DNA from: CALOCY01 sp942491975
Lineage (GTDB): Bacteria > Bacteroidota > Bacteroidia > Bacteroidales > Prolixibacteraceae
DNA length: 64,000 bases
Direction: 5' to 3'
Assembly: GCA_942491975.1 (NCBI GenBank)
Contig: CALOCY010000004.1
Location: 1,178,001-1,242,000, forward strand
Part shown: positions 43,901 through 52,693 of the stretch, in pieces
How positions within the stretch are numbered: the stretch's first letter is position 1
How the letters are laid out: the number at the start of each line of letters is the position of its first letter
Position numbers and translations under genes: made by a program
The notes under the pieces: model-generated
The model's database searches: none
What the model was told of the DNA's origin: nothing
Seen by the model: the letters and a program-made list of their open reading frames with translations, nothing else

Positions 43901-46858
43901 GTGCGCTTTACGCCCACATCGGAAGGGGGCAAAACGGCAACCATAGCCATTGGAAACAACGACAGTGATGAGAACACCTACGACCTGGCCATTACCGGCA
44001 CAGGGACCATACACACCTATGTTGATTTTGATGATATAACTACAGAAGCAAGTGCTGCTGCCCCCAGTGGCTATAAAGGATTTAGCGGATGGGGCACTGT
44101 TAAAAGCGATGCAAGTACAGGCCTTAATTCACCTTCGGGTAATTATCAGTCAACATATTATCATAATCTTACTCATATAAGCACTATTTCAGGAACATTT
44201 AACCTGATTTCTTTAATGGCTGCAAGAGATCCCTCCAGTGGAAATATGACTGTTGATGTTAAGGGATATAATGGTAGCACGGAAGTAGCGAGCACCTCTT
44301 TTACGTTGACATCAACCACTTATCAGACCATAACCTTTACAGGATTTAACAACCTGACTAAAATCACGCTTGAAAGCAACATACACAGTGACTCCTGGTA
44401 TATTGACGAGTTTGCATTCAATAAGGAGACAGAAATTAATATTGTCGGGAACGGGAATGATATTGTGAACAGGGATGTCTTCCCTTCCACCAGTGATGGT
44501 ACCGATTTTGGAAGCCACGATATCGGGGCAGGCAGTATTACCCACACTTTTACCATAGAAAACGGCGGTTCAAAAGAACTAACCCTCACGGGGGCAAACC
44601 CGGTGGCACACAGCAATGCCACCGATTTTACCATTACGCAACCCGATTCGTCATCGCTATTGCAAGGCAATTCATGCCCTTTTACCATATCGTTCGACCC
44701 TGTTACCACAGGTATAAAAAGAGATACCATAACCATTGCCAATAATGACCCGAATGATAATCCGTATATTTTTCTTGTTCACGGCGAAGGGGTTATAATA
44801 CCCGAGATAGCCATATCGGGCAGTGAAAATGCTATTGCAGATGGGGATACAACCCCCGACACAGCAGACGGCACCGATTTTGGGGATGCAGATATCCTAA
44901 ACGAGACAGTTGTTAATACATTTATCATTACTAACTCGGGATCGGACACCCTCTTCCTGACCGATGCAGATCCTTACATAACACTTACAGGCGATACTGC
45001 TGATTTCTCGGTATCGCTAACACCTTCCGATACGATTTTACCAGGTGGCGATACAACCACATTCCGCATAACGTTTGACCCGACAGTAACGGGTACACGA
45101 TCAGCTACAGTGAGCATTGCCAACAATGACGGTGACGAAGATCCATACACCTTCGATATTGAAGGTAACGGTACTACGGCCCCCGAAATGGCCATCACAG
45201 GTAATGGAAATACCATTGCTGACGGGGATACCATCCCGGATATAACCGACTATACCGATTTTAGCAGTGTAGATGTCGATTCTACGAGCCTCGAACACTG
45301 GTATGTTATTGAAAACTCCGGATCGGACACCCTCTTCCTGACCGGTACCGATCCTTACGTAACACTTACAGGGGATACAGCTGATTTCTCGTTGTCACAA
45401 GTACCCGGGGACACGATTCTTCCGGAAGGGGGAACCACCACGTTCCGCATAACATTCGACCCGACAATAGTGGGACCGCGATCGGCTACGGTAAGCATTG
45501 CCAATAATGATAGCGATGAGAACCCTTACAACTTCAAAATTCAGGGGATAGGACAAGGTGCGCCTGTGCTGGACAATATTGAAACCACAGCCTTGGTATA
45601 TGACGAAGGGACAGGTTCACAGGCCATAACCGGCACTATCACGATCGAAGATAATGACGACACCCACCTTGAAAGTGCGGTAATCGAAATATCGGCAAAC
45701 TACCTGAATAGCGAGGATGTACTGGTATTCACCAATACGACAAACATCACCGGTGTATGGGATGGGACAACCGGTATATTGACCCTGGCCGGTACCGACA
45801 CCAAAGAGAACTACCAGACAGCACTGCGAAATGTAAAATACAACAACATTAATACGGAAAATCCCGATACGTTAACCCGTACCATTTCACTCCTTGTAAA
45901 TGATGGCACTTATGAAAGTAATACCGTTACACGGGATATTGAAGTGAACCGCATGAACAACAATGCCCCGGTTATAGCTCCCGGTCAGGTGTTCTCTGTT
46001 GATGAAAACAGTCCGATAGATACCCCTCTGGGCACTATATCTGTTGATGATTTAGATGAAGGGACTGTCTACCAGGACTGGATAATAAATGTAAATACTG
46101 ACGGCGATAACAATATGGCTTTCAGGGTAAATGGTAGTGGCATCATGGTTGTAAACGACGTTGATGAGATCGATGCTGAAGTAAATGCCTCATTTTCGGC
46201 ACAGGTAACCGTAAGCGATGGCGTAAATACCAGTGGGGCCGTGACCGTTACAATCAATATCAACGACCTGAACGATGTTACCCCTGTTGTTGATGCCGCC
46301 CAATCTTTCACCATAGATGAAGGCCCGGCATTGGGGACACTTATTGGGACTATACAGGCCGGTGACGGGGATATCACCCCGGTTACGCTTACCGACTGGA
46401 CAATCACCACCAATGCCGATCCCAACAGCAACGGGACAGATGCTCTTGCCATTGATACGGAAAATGGTCAGCTATCGGTAAATGACCCGGATGATTTTAG
46501 TGTTGAAGCCGATTCTGCTTTTAATATCGCAATAACCGTAAGTGATGGCGAACTGGTCAGCCTGCCTGAAAGCATCACAATCAATGTAAAAGACACAACA
46601 GTTATCACTTCATCGGGGATACTTGAGTTATCGGATGTTAACGTCTATCCCAACCCGGCCAATGATATATTGAACGTGAAAGTTGACAAACCATGTGTAA
46701 TCCGCTTATTTGATACTGCAGGTAATGTAGTACTTGAACGCAAATTTGCAGGAGGCACACAGGAGATTGATGTGAAAGCACTCACACCGGCCATCTATTA
46801 CCTGGAAATTCAGGCAGACAACAAAAAAACTGTCAGAAAAATAGTGGTTACAAAATAA
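40961..46858 (+). CDS. Giant surface protein with choice-of-anchor-D repeats and T9SS sorting domain
   Basis: 1965 residues from the ATG at 40961, which gives the signal peptide MKKILCCLSFVFCFCCAFYA. Three modules of about 500 residues follow (starting near residues 25, 518 and 1020). Each begins with a galactose-binding-like domain (FDDLTSG...WYIDDFTY) followed by choice-of-anchor-D/HYDIN-type Ig domains with repeated TDFGSYD, TFTIQNTG and NPYTFVI motifs; the last module is shorter. After two more anchor-D domains come an Ig-like domain (LDNIETTALVYDEGTG) and two cadherin-like domains (PVIAPGQVFSVDENSP, PVVDAAQSFTIDEGPA). A type A T9SS sorting domain (DVNVYPNPANDIL...IYYLEI) ends the protein. 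It is probably a cell-surface adhesin. Confidence 0.9.
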   Translation: MKKILCCLSFVFCFCCAFYASAQNTVIDFDDLTSGTAIPSGYGGFNWDAGVVSTGGPHSGTNHAGYSFSPGTVTKVSGSFTLVEIWVKGSPGTVDVTGYKSGGGTVTTSFTVNGTYAKKTFANFNNLTSVVFDMRLYNDWYIDDFTYSDDPEINLVGNGNTIDDGETTPSAADDTDFGSYDVGAGSISNTFTIQNTGESSLSLTGTPLVALSNGTDFTITQPSPTSPLSIAAGGSTTFAVAFDPTTTGTKTDTISIANNDADENPYTFVITGEGISSSEINLKQGSTNIADGGSHDFGDKALDSNNDLTFTIENNGTGALSLTGTPDKVSITGADAGQFSIDETGTTSPVAASGGTTTFTIRFKPTTTGDKTATITIANNDSNEDPYNFTITGKGIPATAEMNLKQGATDIADGGSYDFGLQTHNTNTDIVFTIENLGATNLTLTTPLTITGADAGQFTVQEDPSSTELAYGETTTFTVRFTPTSEGGKTATIAIGNNDNNENTYDLNLNGSGTPNTYIYFDDITTEATASVPSPYKGFTGWNAVKRDGIPGFTPNSPSGEYQVTQDYRAHEVSIVSGTFNLVELQAALYIAGVSTTVTVTGYINGGGTVSESFTLTSTNYSKQTFTTLNNLTKIEFTASAVGRDWCFDDFAYNQAKEINLTGKGNDIADGDTTPSTTDDTDFGSYDIWAGSVSHTFTIQNTGSSALSLTGTPLVTLSDSTDFTITQPSSSSLAAGGSTTFTIAFDPTTTGTKTDTVSIANDDSDENPYTFVIKGEAIASSEMNIKQGTTPVADNSGSHNFGIKPLNSNTDVTFTIENLGSAALDLTGTPDKVVITGTDAGQFSVETDATSTVDTLGSTTFTVRFTPTTTGDKTAVISIANDDPDENPYNFTITGKGIPATAEMNLKQGTTGIADGGTYDFGRETNNTNTDITFTIENLGATDLTLTTPFEITGADAGQFSIQTQPSLTTLAYGDSTTFTVRFTPTSEGGKTATIAIGNNDSDENTYDLAITGTGTIHTYVDFDDITTEASAAAPSGYKGFSGWGTVKSDASTGLNSPSGNYQSTYYHNLTHISTISGTFNLISLMAARDPSSGNMTVDVKGYNGSTEVASTSFTLTSTTYQTITFTGFNNLTKITLESNIHSDSWYIDEFAFNKETEINIVGNGNDIVNRDVFPSTSDGTDFGSHDIGAGSITHTFTIENGGSKELTLTGANPVAHSNATDFTITQPDSSSLLQGNSCPFTISFDPVTTGIKRDTITIANNDPNDNPYIFLVHGEGVIIPEIAISGSENAIADGDTTPDTADGTDFGDADILNETVVNTFIITNSGSDTLFLTDADPYITLTGDTADFSVSLTPSDTILPGGDTTTFRITFDPTVTGTRSATVSIANNDGDEDPYTFDIEGNGTTAPEMAITGNGNTIADGDTIPDITDYTDFSSVDVDSTSLEHWYVIENSGSDTLFLTGTDPYVTLTGDTADFSLSQVPGDTILPEGGTTTFRITFDPTIVGPRSATVSIANNDSDENPYNFKIQGIGQGAPVLDNIETTALVYDEGTGSQAITGTITIEDNDDTHLESAVIEISANYLNSEDVLVFTNTTNITGVWDGTTGILTLAGTDTKENYQTALRNVKYNNINTENPDTLTRTISLLVNDGTYESNTVTRDIEVNRMNNNAPVIAPGQVFSVDENSPIDTPLGTISVDDLDEGTVYQDWIINVNTDGDNNMAFRVNGSGIMVVNDVDEIDAEVNASFSAQVTVSDGVNTSGAVTVTININDLNDVTPVVDAAQSFTIDEGPALGTLIGTIQAGDGDITPVTLTDWTITTNADPNSNGTDALAIDTENGQLSVNDPDDFSVEADSAFNIAITVSDGELVSLPESITINVKDTTVITSSGILELSDVNVYPNPANDILNVKVDKPCVIRLFDTAGNVVLERKFAGGTQEIDVKALTPAIYYLEIQADNKKTVRKIVVTK
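41035..42512 (+). repeat. Module 1 of about 1.5 kb in the giant surface gene
   Basis: First copy of a tandem module made of one FDD-type sandwich domain and three anchor-D domains. It is clearly related at nucleotide level to module 2. Confidence 0.65.
42513..44017 (+). repeat. Module 2 of about 1.5 kb in the giant surface gene
   Basis: Second copy, 1478 bp after the start of module 1. Same domain order, with many identical short nucleotide blocks. Confidence 0.65.
44018..44790 (+). repeat. Module 3 (shortened) in the giant surface gene
   Basis: Third FDD-type domain, 1505 bp after the second. It is followed by one anchor-D domain before the sequence changes to the C-terminal arrangement. 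Confidence 0.55.
46225..46555 (+). repeat. 331-bp block identical to 51818-52148
   Basis: Every base of this block matches the second giant surface gene when offset by 5593 bp. It codes for the end of one cadherin-like domain and most of the next. Confidence 0.9.
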
Positions 46859-46865
46859 GCTAAAA

Positions 46866-46905
46866 GAAAGCCCTCTTTATCGAACGGATAGAGGGGGCTT
46901 TGTTT
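46866..46905 (+). terminator. Terminator after the first giant surface gene
   Basis: AAAGCCCTCT pairs with AGAGGGGGCTTT (two extra bases bulged) and is followed by GTTT. It lies 7 bp after the stop codon. Confidence 0.6.
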
Positions 46906-47018
46906 AAAATTCCAACTAAACCGATGAATGAAATTCGTTTAAAAAAAGTATTTATATGGGAATATGGGGTTTTAACCATTTTCCAGAATTAATAAAAAAT
47001 CTAAACCACCCATCCGCC

Positions 47019-50000
47019 ATGAAAAAAAATCTATTCTGCCTGCTGGCTGTTTTTTATGTAATCGTTGCATCAAATGTTTCTGCCTATGCTGTTGACCTGG
47101 TTGTATCAGGAGATATAACACCAGCCAGCGCAAAGGGGACTTATATTCCAAACGGGACGCTGTATGGGCACGATTCGTGGAAACGACAAGCTCACCCGGA
47201 TACCTGCTATTACATTTATTATGATGAATACGGTGGCTCTTACTATTGGAACATTGATCTTGACACTGATGATACTGAAATTCTATTTTATTCTGAATCA
47301 AACCCGCCGGACAATTCACCGGTAAATGTATCGTCATGGGACGATTTCTCCGGATCTATTGCTTCCGGTATCCCTGTAGTGGAAGAGGCTTATGTCTCCG
47401 GCCCGGAGATCACTGTAGAAGGAAAGCTTACTGCTATAACAGACGGAGATGCTACCCCGGTCCTTGATGACCATACCCACTTTGGCTCCATAGACATTTC
47501 GTCCGGTACCATTGTACGGACGTTTACGATAAAAAACAGCGGGGATGCCGTGTTAAACATATCCGGGGTGACTATTGGCGGCACAGATGCTGGCTCGTTT
47601 AGCCTGTCTGCCCCCCCGGCTTCTTCTGTTGCAATCTCCGGCAGCACTACATTTAACATTACATTCGACCCTTCCACGGAAGGCGCACATGAAGCCACAA
47701 TTTCGATTGCCAACGATGACTCCGATGAGAGTCCCCACAACTTTAGCATAAAAGGTTACGGTTTTAGCCCCAGGGGGGTTACCGTATCGGGGTATACATC
47801 CCCTTCTGATGCAAACGGGTACTACGCCCACCAGGGTGTTTTAAACGAGTATCAATACTGGAAACACACGACCAAAGCGTACTATATATTCAACGATAAA
47901 CATACCGGGAACTACTACTGGAATATTGATAGAGATTCGATTGTTGATTATAGTAATGACAACTATCTGCATTATAAAGTGTCTGATGCGGGAACCCCGG
48001 TTGGTCTGACAGGGTGGGAAACCGCCAAGGTACCCCCGGATGAAGGCACCCCTGTTATTTCGGATGCTGACCCCGTACCGGACATTAACCTATGGGGCAA
48101 TGAAAACAGCATTTCCGACGGGGACATCACCACCTCCTTTTCCAACCACACCAATTTTGGTTCCGTTGATGTCTCATCAGGCTCAAGAACCCGGATTTTT
48201 ACCATTCAAAACGGGGGAGGTGCCACATTAACACTATCGGGATCATCCCCTTACGTGACCATAAGCGGTACAGGTGCTGCCGATTTTAGTTTAACCTCGT
48301 GGCCTGCTACAGACACCATTGCAAGTAATGACACCACAACGTTTGCCATCACCTATACCCCTTCGGGAGAAGAAACCAGCACTGCCACGGTTTCTATTGG
48401 CAGTGACGACAGCGATGAAAACCCGTATACCTTTACCATTCAGGGAACCGGTTTTTCACCCAGAAACATACAGGTTTCTGATATCACCACCCCGGGAGGG
48501 GCAAACGGGAAATACATCCATCAGGGAACGCTCTACGACTCCCAATGTTGGAAACACGAATCAAACAATTATTACATCTACAGTGATAATCACACGAATG
48601 GAAACCGCTACTGGAACATTGATACTGACACCATTGATAGTGCTGTCAATTTCTATTCGAGCGACCATGGCAATGACCCGTCACCTGTTGATGTACTCAA
48701 CTGGGGTGCCGAATCCGGGAACAGTGGTACCCCAAATTTAATCTATGCCGGCCCGGAAATCAACATAAAAGGGAACGGGATTAGCATTGCCGACAATGAC
48801 ACTACCCCTTCGGTAACGGATGATACTGACTTTGGAAAAACCGATTTGCTCTCCGGGACTATCACCAAAACATTTACTCTGGAAAATACCGGCGTGGAGA
48901 CACTAAACATTTCATCTGTAAGCCTGTCATCAGCCACACACTTTTCCATTGTATCGACAGTTCCTGACACGATTACCGCAGGCGACAGCGACAGCATTGA
49001 CATAAGGTTTGACCCTGCTGCTGCCGGTGACCATACCGTTACGCTAACCGTAAATAACGATGACAGCAACGAAAGCACCTACAATTTTGACATCACAGGA
49101 AAAGGTGTGGATATTGTTACCCCCACCACCCAGGCAAGTGACATAACGCTTACTGCCCATGCGGCTAAAATAAACCTGGGCTGGACACGTGGAGACGGTG
49201 ACAAATGTGCTGTTTTTGTAAAACAAACAACAACAGGGACAGCTTCCCCTGTTAATGACACAACTTATACTGCAAATGCAGCTTATGGCAGTGGTGGCCA
49301 GGTTGGTACATCCGGATGGTATTGTGTGTATAACGGCACAGGCACAACCGTTGATGTTGCACAACTTTTTCCATACACTACTTACAGGACAATGGTGTGT
49401 GAATACAATGAAAATGAAGGCTTAACCAGATACAATACAGGTGCTGTTTCAAACAATGTTGATAATGCACAAACCATTCCGATAATTATTAATGAGGTAG
49501 ATGTTGATACTGAAGGCACAGATGCTGCTGAGTTTATTGAATTATACGATGGGGGTACCGGAAATACATCGCTTGACAACCTGGTACTTGTACTTTATAA
49601 CGGAGATACCGATACGGGGTATGAAGCATTTGATTTAGATGGTCACACAACCGATGCCAACGGTTATTTTGTCATTGGTAATACAGCAGTTCCCGGGGTA
49701 GATTTAACGTTTGCCGATGATTTTTTACAAGATGGGGCTGATGCTGCTGCATTATATGTTGGAAATGATACTGACTTTCCAAATGGAACAGCTGTTACCA
49801 CAACAAACCTGGTTGATGCCATTGTATACGATACCGGGCAGGCTGATGATGCCGGTTTACTTTCATTGCTGAATAGTAGTGAACCCCAAGTTAATGAAGC
49901 TCACAGGAGCGATAGCGAATCGCACTCCCTGCAACGTATTCCGAATGGTAGCGGGGGGACAAGAAATACTTCAACATATGTAGCTGAAACCCCAACCCCA

Positions 50001-52448
50001 AAAGCAGAAAATGTAACGCTTTCAGTTATCACTGTTGAAGGAAACTCCACGATAATCAGTAATGGTGATATTACCCCTGATGTTTCCGACCATACTTTGT
50101 TTGCCGACACCATAGTAAACGGGGGCACAACCACAAGAACCTATACCATAAAAAACAGCGGATTGGAGATACTCTCTATTGACAGCATTGTACTTACAGG
50201 CACACACAGCGGTGACTTTTCCGTTACTGCTGCACCTGCATCACCAATTGCTGCATCAACCGGAAGTACTGACTTTACAGTTACCTTTAATCCCTCTGAC
50301 CGGGGAACACGGACAGCAACACTCAATATTTACAATAATGATGCTGATCGTTCTCCCTATAATTTTGACATTGAAGGAGATGGTATTGCCATCCCGGAAA
50401 TAGCCGTATCAGGCAATGGAAATACCATTCCTGACGGTGATGTTGTTCCGGACACGATAGATGGCACCAGCTTTGGCAATGCAGATATTGTTACCGACAC
50501 AGTGGTTAAAGCGTATACCATCACCAACTCAGGTGCAGACACCCTGTTCCTGACCGGTGCTGATCCTTACATAGCACTCACAGGGGACACTGCTGATTTC
50601 GCAGTATCGCTAACACCTTCTGACACGATTTTACCCAATGGTGATACCACCACCTTCCGCATAACATTTGATCCGGTTGCAGTGGGTACACGTTCAGTTA
50701 CGGTAAGCATTGCCAATGACGATAACGACGAAAACCCCTACACTTTTGCTATAGAAGGTAACGGTACTGCTGTACCTGAAATAGCTATATCAGGTAATGG
50801 AAACACCATTGCTGATGGAGATACAATACCGGATATAGCTGACAATACTATTTTCGGCAGCATAAATATCGATACTGTCAGCGTTGAAAAAGAGTTTGTC
50901 ATCACCAACTCAGGATCGGACACCCTATTCCTGACTGATGCCGATCCTTATGTAACACTTACAGGGGACACTGCTGATTTTTCGGTATCACAAGTACCTG
51001 CAGACACAATTCTTCCGGTAGGAGGGACAGGCACATTCCGCATAACATTTGCCCCGGTTGCAGTAGGTACACGCTCGGCTACGGTAAGCATTGCCAATGA
51101 CGACAGTGATGAAAATCCATACAGCTTCAAAATTCAGGGAACAGGACAAAGTGCCCCTGTACTGAACAATATTGAAACCACAGCCCTGGTATATGACGAA
51201 GGAACCGGGACACAGGTAATAACTGACTCTGTTACGATCGAAGATAGTGACGATACCCATCTTCAGTATGCTGTTGTCAAAATATCGGTAAACTATCAAA
51301 ACAGTGAAGATATGCTGGCATTTACTGACACGGCAAACATCACCGGCGTGTGGAATGAAACAACGGGTATATTGACATTGACCGGCTACGACACCAAAGA
51401 GAACTACCAGGCAGCACTGCGAAATGTGAAATATGAAAATATGAATATTGAAAATCCCGATACGTTAATCCGGACAATATCATTTCAGGTAAACGACAGC
51501 GTTTTTGACAGTGACATTGTTACACGTGATATTGAGGTGAACCGCACCAACAACAATGTCCCGGTTATAGCTCCCGGTCAGGTATTCTCTGTCAATGAAA
51601 ACAGTCCGATAGATACGCCTTTAGGCACCATATCTGTTGATGATTTAGATGAAGGGACGATCTACCAGGGCTGGATAATAAATGCAAATACCGATGGGGA
51701 CAGCAACATGGCTTTCAGGGTAAATGACAGTGGCGAAATTGTTGTAAACGATGTTGATGAAATTGACGCTGAAGTGAATGCATCATTTTCAGCACAGGTA
51801 ACCGTGAGCGATGGGGCAAATACCAGTGGGGCCGTGACCGTTACAATCAATATCAACGACCTGAACGATGTTACCCCTGTTGTTGATGCCGCCCAATCTT
51901 TCACCATAGATGAAGGCCCGGCATTGGGGACACTTATTGGGACTATACAGGCCGGTGACGGGGATATCACCCCGGTTACGCTTACCGACTGGACAATCAC
52001 CACCAATGCCGATCCCAACAGCAACGGGACAGATGCTCTTGCCATTGATACGGAAAATGGTCAGCTATCGGTAAATGACCCGGATGATTTTAGTGTTGAA
52101 GCCGATTCTGCTTTTAATATCGCAATAACCGTAAGTGATGGCGAACTGACCAGCCTGCCTGAAAGCATTACAATCAATGTGAAGGACACAACAGTTATCA
52201 CTTCCTCGGGGATACTTGAATTATCGGATGTTAACGTCTATCCCAACCCGGCCAATGATATATTGAACGTGAAAGTTGACAAACCATGTGTAATCCGCTT
52301 ATTTGATACTGCAGGTAATGCAGTGCTTGAACACGAATTCGCGGGGGGCATACAGGAAATTGATGTAAAATCATTTACACCCGGCATCTACTACCTGGAA
52401 GTTCAGGCCAATAATAAGCGGACAGTAAAGAAAATCGTGATCCGGTAA
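47019..52448 (+). CDS. Giant surface protein with aromatic repeats, lamin-tail domain and T9SS sorting domain
   Basis: 1809 residues from the ATG at 47019, chosen because it begins the signal peptide MKKNLFCLLAVFYVIVASNVSA; an ATG at 46956 would add 21 residues. Three copies of an aromatic domain (W-K...YYIY...YWNID, near residues 26, 254 and 484) each precede one choice-of-anchor-D domain. Then come a fibronectin-like stretch, a lamin-tail domain near residues 820-990 (IIINEVDVDTEGTDAAEFIELYDGG), three anchor-D domains, and the same Ig-like, two cadherin-like and T9SS sorting domains as in the preceding gene. It is probably a T9SS-exported adhesin. It is tandem to its relative with a 160-bp gap. 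Confidence 0.88.
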   Translation: MKKNLFCLLAVFYVIVASNVSAYAVDLVVSGDITPASAKGTYIPNGTLYGHDSWKRQAHPDTCYYIYYDEYGGSYYWNIDLDTDDTEILFYSESNPPDNSPVNVSSWDDFSGSIASGIPVVEEAYVSGPEITVEGKLTAITDGDATPVLDDHTHFGSIDISSGTIVRTFTIKNSGDAVLNISGVTIGGTDAGSFSLSAPPASSVAISGSTTFNITFDPSTEGAHEATISIANDDSDESPHNFSIKGYGFSPRGVTVSGYTSPSDANGYYAHQGVLNEYQYWKHTTKAYYIFNDKHTGNYYWNIDRDSIVDYSNDNYLHYKVSDAGTPVGLTGWETAKVPPDEGTPVISDADPVPDINLWGNENSISDGDITTSFSNHTNFGSVDVSSGSRTRIFTIQNGGGATLTLSGSSPYVTISGTGAADFSLTSWPATDTIASNDTTTFAITYTPSGEETSTATVSIGSDDSDENPYTFTIQGTGFSPRNIQVSDITTPGGANGKYIHQGTLYDSQCWKHESNNYYIYSDNHTNGNRYWNIDTDTIDSAVNFYSSDHGNDPSPVDVLNWGAESGNSGTPNLIYAGPEINIKGNGISIADNDTTPSVTDDTDFGKTDLLSGTITKTFTLENTGVETLNISSVSLSSATHFSIVSTVPDTITAGDSDSIDIRFDPAAAGDHTVTLTVNNDDSNESTYNFDITGKGVDIVTPTTQASDITLTAHAAKINLGWTRGDGDKCAVFVKQTTTGTASPVNDTTYTANAAYGSGGQVGTSGWYCVYNGTGTTVDVAQLFPYTTYRTMVCEYNENEGLTRYNTGAVSNNVDNAQTIPIIINEVDVDTEGTDAAEFIELYDGGTGNTSLDNLVLVLYNGDTDTGYEAFDLDGHTTDANGYFVIGNTAVPGVDLTFADDFLQDGADAAALYVGNDTDFPNGTAVTTTNLVDAIVYDTGQADDAGLLSLLNSSEPQVNEAHRSDSESHSLQRIPNGSGGTRNTSTYVAETPTPKAENVTLSVITVEGNSTIISNGDITPDVSDHTLFADTIVNGGTTTRTYTIKNSGLEILSIDSIVLTGTHSGDFSVTAAPASPIAASTGSTDFTVTFNPSDRGTRTATLNIYNNDADRSPYNFDIEGDGIAIPEIAVSGNGNTIPDGDVVPDTIDGTSFGNADIVTDTVVKAYTITNSGADTLFLTGADPYIALTGDTADFAVSLTPSDTILPNGDTTTFRITFDPVAVGTRSVTVSIANDDNDENPYTFAIEGNGTAVPEIAISGNGNTIADGDTIPDIADNTIFGSINIDTVSVEKEFVITNSGSDTLFLTDADPYVTLTGDTADFSVSQVPADTILPVGGTGTFRITFAPVAVGTRSATVSIANDDSDENPYSFKIQGTGQSAPVLNNIETTALVYDEGTGTQVITDSVTIEDSDDTHLQYAVVKISVNYQNSEDMLAFTDTANITGVWNETTGILTLTGYDTKENYQAALRNVKYENMNIENPDTLIRTISFQVNDSVFDSDIVTRDIEVNRTNNNVPVIAPGQVFSVNENSPIDTPLGTISVDDLDEGTIYQGWIINANTDGDSNMAFRVNDSGEIVVNDVDEIDAEVNASFSAQVTVSDGANTSGAVTVTININDLNDVTPVVDAAQSFTIDEGPALGTLIGTIQAGDGDITPVTLTDWTITTNADPNSNGTDALAIDTENGQLSVNDPDDFSVEADSAFNIAITVSDGELTSLPESITINVKDTTVITSSGILELSDVNVYPNPANDILNVKVDKPCVIRLFDTAGNAVLEHEFAGGIQEIDVKSFTPGIYYLEVQANNKRTVKKIVIR
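51818..52148 (+). repeat. 331-bp block identical to 46225-46555
   Basis: The second copy of the exact repeat. Near-identity continues beyond it to the sorting domain with scattered, mostly synonymous differences, whereas sequence upstream is clearly more divergent. Confidence 0.9.
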
Positions 52449-52463
52449 GAAACAGGCTCAAAA

Positions 52464-52502
52464 AAAGATCCCTCTTCAACAAATTGGTGGAGAGGGATCT
52501 TT
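52464..52502 (+). terminator. Terminator after the second giant surface gene
   Basis: AAAGATCCCTCT pairs perfectly with AGAGGGATCTTT, 16 bp after the stop codon. The following T-run is short (TTTATAT). Confidence 0.65.
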
Positions 52503-52693
52503 ATATGTCATATAGGATGTTCCTTTAACAGTTATGGGTTATATAATAATCGTCTTATTATCACATCAAACAATTTTCTCAATACTCTGTTACTCACTGC
52601 TCGATACTATTTGATAATTTCGTATATTCATATGCATAATACGAACATTTTATCTAATGGTCTTGTTGTCTAAAAATCTAACAATTTATAATC

